Below are positions 62,801 to 64,000 of a DNA stretch of 64,000 nucleotides, in pieces. The notes under the pieces were generated by a model that saw only the letters and a list, made by a program, of their open reading frames with translations, did no database searches and was not told the DNA's origin. The DNA is from Alphaproteobacteria bacterium (GTDB lineage Bacteria > Pseudomonadota > Alphaproteobacteria > Caulobacterales > Parvularculaceae): assembly GCA_016125425.1 (NCBI GenBank), contig WGLT01000009.1, positions 124,001-188,000 on the forward strand, given 5' to 3'. Each line of letters starts with the position of its first letter. Within the stretch, counting starts at the first letter, position 1. Made by a program: the position numbers and the translations under genes.

Positions 62801-63249
62801 TATTCGCAGCCGGATCGCTCACCGGTCTCGGCGATCTTCTCAACGGCGACGGCATTGAGCTGGCGCAGGCGCATGCGAAATTTTCTTTCTCGAAGGGCGT
62901 CTTCACGCTTGAGGAGGCGCGCGCGTCGGGGCCGTCCGTCGGCATAACCGGCCGGGGAACGGTCTCCGCCGGACAGGACGGCGAAATCAGGCTCGGCGGC
63001 GCGGTCGCCCCGATGTATCAGGTGAATTCGATTCTCGGCAAAGCGCCGCTGGTCGGCGATCTGCTGGTGGGCCGGCCGGGCGAAGGCCTGGTCGCGCTCG
63101 ACTATCAGGTGACGGGAAAGGCTGATGCGCCCACGGTGACGGTCAATCCGCTGTCGGCGCTGACGCCGGGATTTCTACGCCGGATGTTCGACCTTCCGGG
63201 AGCGGCCGCCGGGGAGGCGGCGCCGGCGGAGGAAACGCCGAAACGCTAG
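59881..63249 (+). CDS. AsmA/DUF3971-family inner-membrane protein (YhdP-like)
   Basis: The 1,122-residue protein has one N-terminal membrane segment (about 7-32) and a long repeat-rich periplasmic beta domain, the AsmA/DUF3971 layout. Such proteins form bridge-like tubes thought to carry phospholipids between membranes. The C-terminal region (about 930-1100, with [29 protein letters not shown] and [22 protein letters not shown]) is the conserved family end. TTG 59881 is preferred because GGAGGG (59870-59875) precedes it; an upstream TTG at 59839 is possible. The stop shares CTAG with the converging tyrS. Confidence 0.88.
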   Translation: MKRRVAKATVILFEAAGVFLAASAAFAAFLYWRLQSGPVSLDLFKHSAEFAIERVFPKGREATIGSAFLSRGAGAGAYDLRFQDIEVKDRSGKIVGALTSVTLEFSANDLFRGALGPRRIIVVNPKLKIERGVDRRLSIGYARDDAPSQNVFRTLTGGRYSRKPFQSAELLGSEIEFVDDASGRSWRAKGADARIDRTGEGYAAKLDGVFEIDGKAASMNLGAAFDEKRGVIRANLHVVDAPVGDILSMFYGPAGAVVSAPLTGDAAITLTSGGEVLSSRLEGRSGPGEFRLGETSIALSALSFAAAFDPKTNEFQLKKLRLEMGGSKAEFSGSASVRFAQSGLTPKSVAFDLVGENVLIAASAVLQDPLPVDRVEVSGVYDIAERRLSLENVNARLEGVEVVGDLSLTRYAAKKGEPAPSPEIRASIDIKGALDKDRLMRLWPLTVGVSARDFVSAEIPKGYADNISFKLNLPAGALAQDQTTPDDAIALSFDLHDVTAIYSDGMTPLSGASGKGLLSGNRFVISGLSAKIGKVAVSDGVADFTALSPPGEPVRFSFTAKGAAKDILGVLNEEPLSLLASTHLDPDRFVGDGVVRAEITRPNLNDVPREDYGFSGHATFAGLTITEFYGGYDLTDATGELDLKSRSMTLTADAKFGGAPIRLEWLQKFYADDGPSRFHISGTVNSATGDIFGVPTREMVRGPVDFDAHATGELGAIDRLTIEGDFTRSALAFDLFGWSKAQGAPATGSLDLTFGKDGLKIRSAKLVGESVDIEGSAELDAKGRLQSAAFPRFFLAGGADVSMTATRGPEDRLDIGLTGPFLNLGPFVEDFLQSGRRDSGKRAGMLGDNLSVRARLDAVALRQGVRYLGASLDFDKDAERLNTLDFSAHSALGGSPLSVAMSKPDRTGARRIEANTEDVGALIAGVFGVTSVRGGGGIMTLDLAPAPGADEGTLTGSVEAKDLRVFKAPLLAKIFAAGSLTGLGDLLNGDGIELAQAHAKFSFSKGVFTLEEARASGPSVGITGRGTVSAGQDGEIRLGGAVAPMYQVNSILGKAPLVGDLLVGRPGEGLVALDYQVTGKADAPTVTVNPLSALTPGFLRRMFDLPGAAAGEAAPAEETPKR

Positions 63250-64000
63250 CCGATCTTGACCAGCGCGTGCTTTTTCTTGCCGACCGAAATCTTGATGGCG
63301 CCTTCGACGAGATCGGCCGGCGAGAGCGGACGTTCATCCGTAAGCGGAACATCGTTGACCCGCAGCGCGCCCGCCTTTATGTGGCGCCGCCCTTCGCCTT
63401 TTGACGCGATCAGTCCGGTCTCGAGGAACGGATCGAGCAATGGCAGCCCGGCGTCGAGCGCGGCGCGCGAGACGACGGCGGTCGGCAGGCCTTCCGCCGC
63501 AGCGCCCTCTTCGAAAGTCCGGCGTGCGGTTTCCGCGGCTTCGTCTGCGGCGGCGCGTCCGTGCAGAAGCGCCGTCGCCTCGCTCGCCAGAATCTTTTTC
63601 GCCTCGTTGATCTCCGAGCCGCCCAGCTCCGCGAGCCGGCGCACTTCATCCATGGGCAAGGCGGTGAAGCGGGCGAGCATCATGCCCACATCGGCGTCTT
63701 CGGCGTTTCGCCAATATTGCCAGTAATCATAGGGTTTGAGCATGTCGGCGTTGAGCCAGACCGCGCCGGATTCCGTCTTGCCCATCTTCTTTCCGGAGGC
63801 TGTCTGCAGGAGCGGCGTCGTCACGCCGAACACTTCGACGCCGTCCTTGCGGCGGCAGAGTTCGACGCCGTTGACGATATTGCCCCACTGGTCCGAACCG
63901 CCGAGCTGCAGGACGCAGCCGTGACGCCGGTAGAGCTCGTGGAAATCATAGGCCTGCATCAGCATGTAGTTGAATTCGAGAAAGGTCATCGGGCTCTCGC
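63246..64000 (-). CDS. tyrS: Tyrosyl-tRNA synthetase (5' end off window)
   Basis: TyrS charges tRNA-Tyr. Only the C-terminal part, about 250 residues, is in the window; the start lies beyond base 64000. The visible region has [18 protein letters not shown] (tyrosine-binding), the KMSKS-type loop as KKMGKTESG, and a C-terminal S4-like RNA-binding segment ([29 protein letters not shown]). It is convergent with the DUF3971 gene; the two stop codons share the CTAG at 63246-63249. Confidence 0.95.
   Translation of the reverse strand, partial: ESPMTFLEFNYMLMQAYDFHELYRRHGCVLQLGGSDQWGNIVNGVELCRRKDGVEVFGVTTPLLQTASGKKMGKTESGAVWLNADMLKPYDYWQYWRNAEDADVGMMLARFTALPMDEVRRLAELGGSEINEAKKILASEATALLHGRAAADEAAETARRTFEEGAAAEGLPTAVVSRAALDAGLPLLDPFLETGLIASKGEGRRHIKAGALRVNDVPLTDERPLSPADLVEGAIKISVGKKKHALVKIG

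Noticed and set aside
60859-62874. Open frame of 671 codons on the - strand
   Set aside because: Antisense to the AsmA/DUF3971 gene and has only shadow composition.

Overview
The window is a 64 kb stretch of GC-rich, gene-dense bacterial chromosome. It looks like an alphaproteobacterium of the order Hyphomicrobiales (Rhizobiales). The gene neighbourhoods point there: hflK-hflC-degP-serB-miaA; the block NDUFA12-like / MCE protein / DUF2155 / aat / accC-accB-aroQ / DsbA / M48-TPR / rne / amidase / PBP1a / prfB; a class II ribonucleotide reductase; a bactofilin-M23 peptidase pair; and a TipN-like coiled-coil protein. Genus cannot be fixed from the sequence. I see no tRNA, rRNA, CRISPR array, insertion sequence or integrase.

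Layout. 1-6.5 kb: membrane protease regulators HflK (5' end off the window) and HflC, a Do-like periplasmic protease, then divergent serB and miaA and a VTT-domain membrane protein. 6.6-12.4 kb: the elongasome operon mreB-mreC-mreD-mrdA-rodA, followed by an orphan HPt protein on the other strand. 13-18.6 kb: proline iminopeptidase, an unrecognised lipoprotein, DUF423, an MFS transporter and a CHASE2 protein whose cyclase domain has lost its catalytic residues. 18.7-22.3 kb: a complete Mla-type lipid transport operon (mlaE with STAS domain, mlaF, mlaD, auxiliary lipoprotein). 22.3-24.1 kb: an atypical island with a secreted protein ending in a four-cysteine tail, a palindromic repeat, and a secreted thioredoxin-fold protein. 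24.1-33.5 kb: TipN-like polarity protein, Tat-exported FAD oxidoreductase, isovaleryl-CoA dehydrogenase, a cation/proton antiporter-like protein, an orphan phage-type holin, thiO and a soluble lytic transglycosylase. 33.5-38.2 kb: pentapeptide-repeat protein and nrdJ. 38.3-44.3 kb: NDUFA12-like subunit, a second MCE protein, DUF2155, aat, a GGDEF protein, accC, accB and aroQ. 44.4-47.7 kb: thiS-thiG, a DsbA-like oxidoreductase and an M48/TPR protease. 47.8-56.3 kb: RNase E, divergent amidase, PBP1a and prfB with a programmed +1 frameshift. 56.3-64 kb: bactofilin and LytM-type peptidase, DUF455, Bcp peroxiredoxin, a giant AsmA/DUF3971 protein and tyrS (5' end off the window).

The window is dominated by envelope construction: cell-wall elongation (MreBCD, PBP2, RodA), wall synthesis and remodelling (PBP1a, amidase, M23 peptidase, bactofilin, lytic transglycosylase), lipid transport between membranes (two MCE loci, an AsmA-like protein) and periplasmic quality control (DegP, HflKC, DsbA-like, M48). 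Core metabolism (fatty acid, thiamine, shikimate, leucine catabolism, deoxyribonucleotides) and translation genes (miaA, prfB, tyrS, aat) fill the rest.

The least ordinary parts are the 22.3-24.1 kb Cys-tail/thioredoxin island, the CHASE2 pseudo-cyclase, the holin / transglycosylase pair around thiO, an HflC with an inserted segment, and the recoded prfB. All functional statements come from reading motifs and order by eye; no database search was run.
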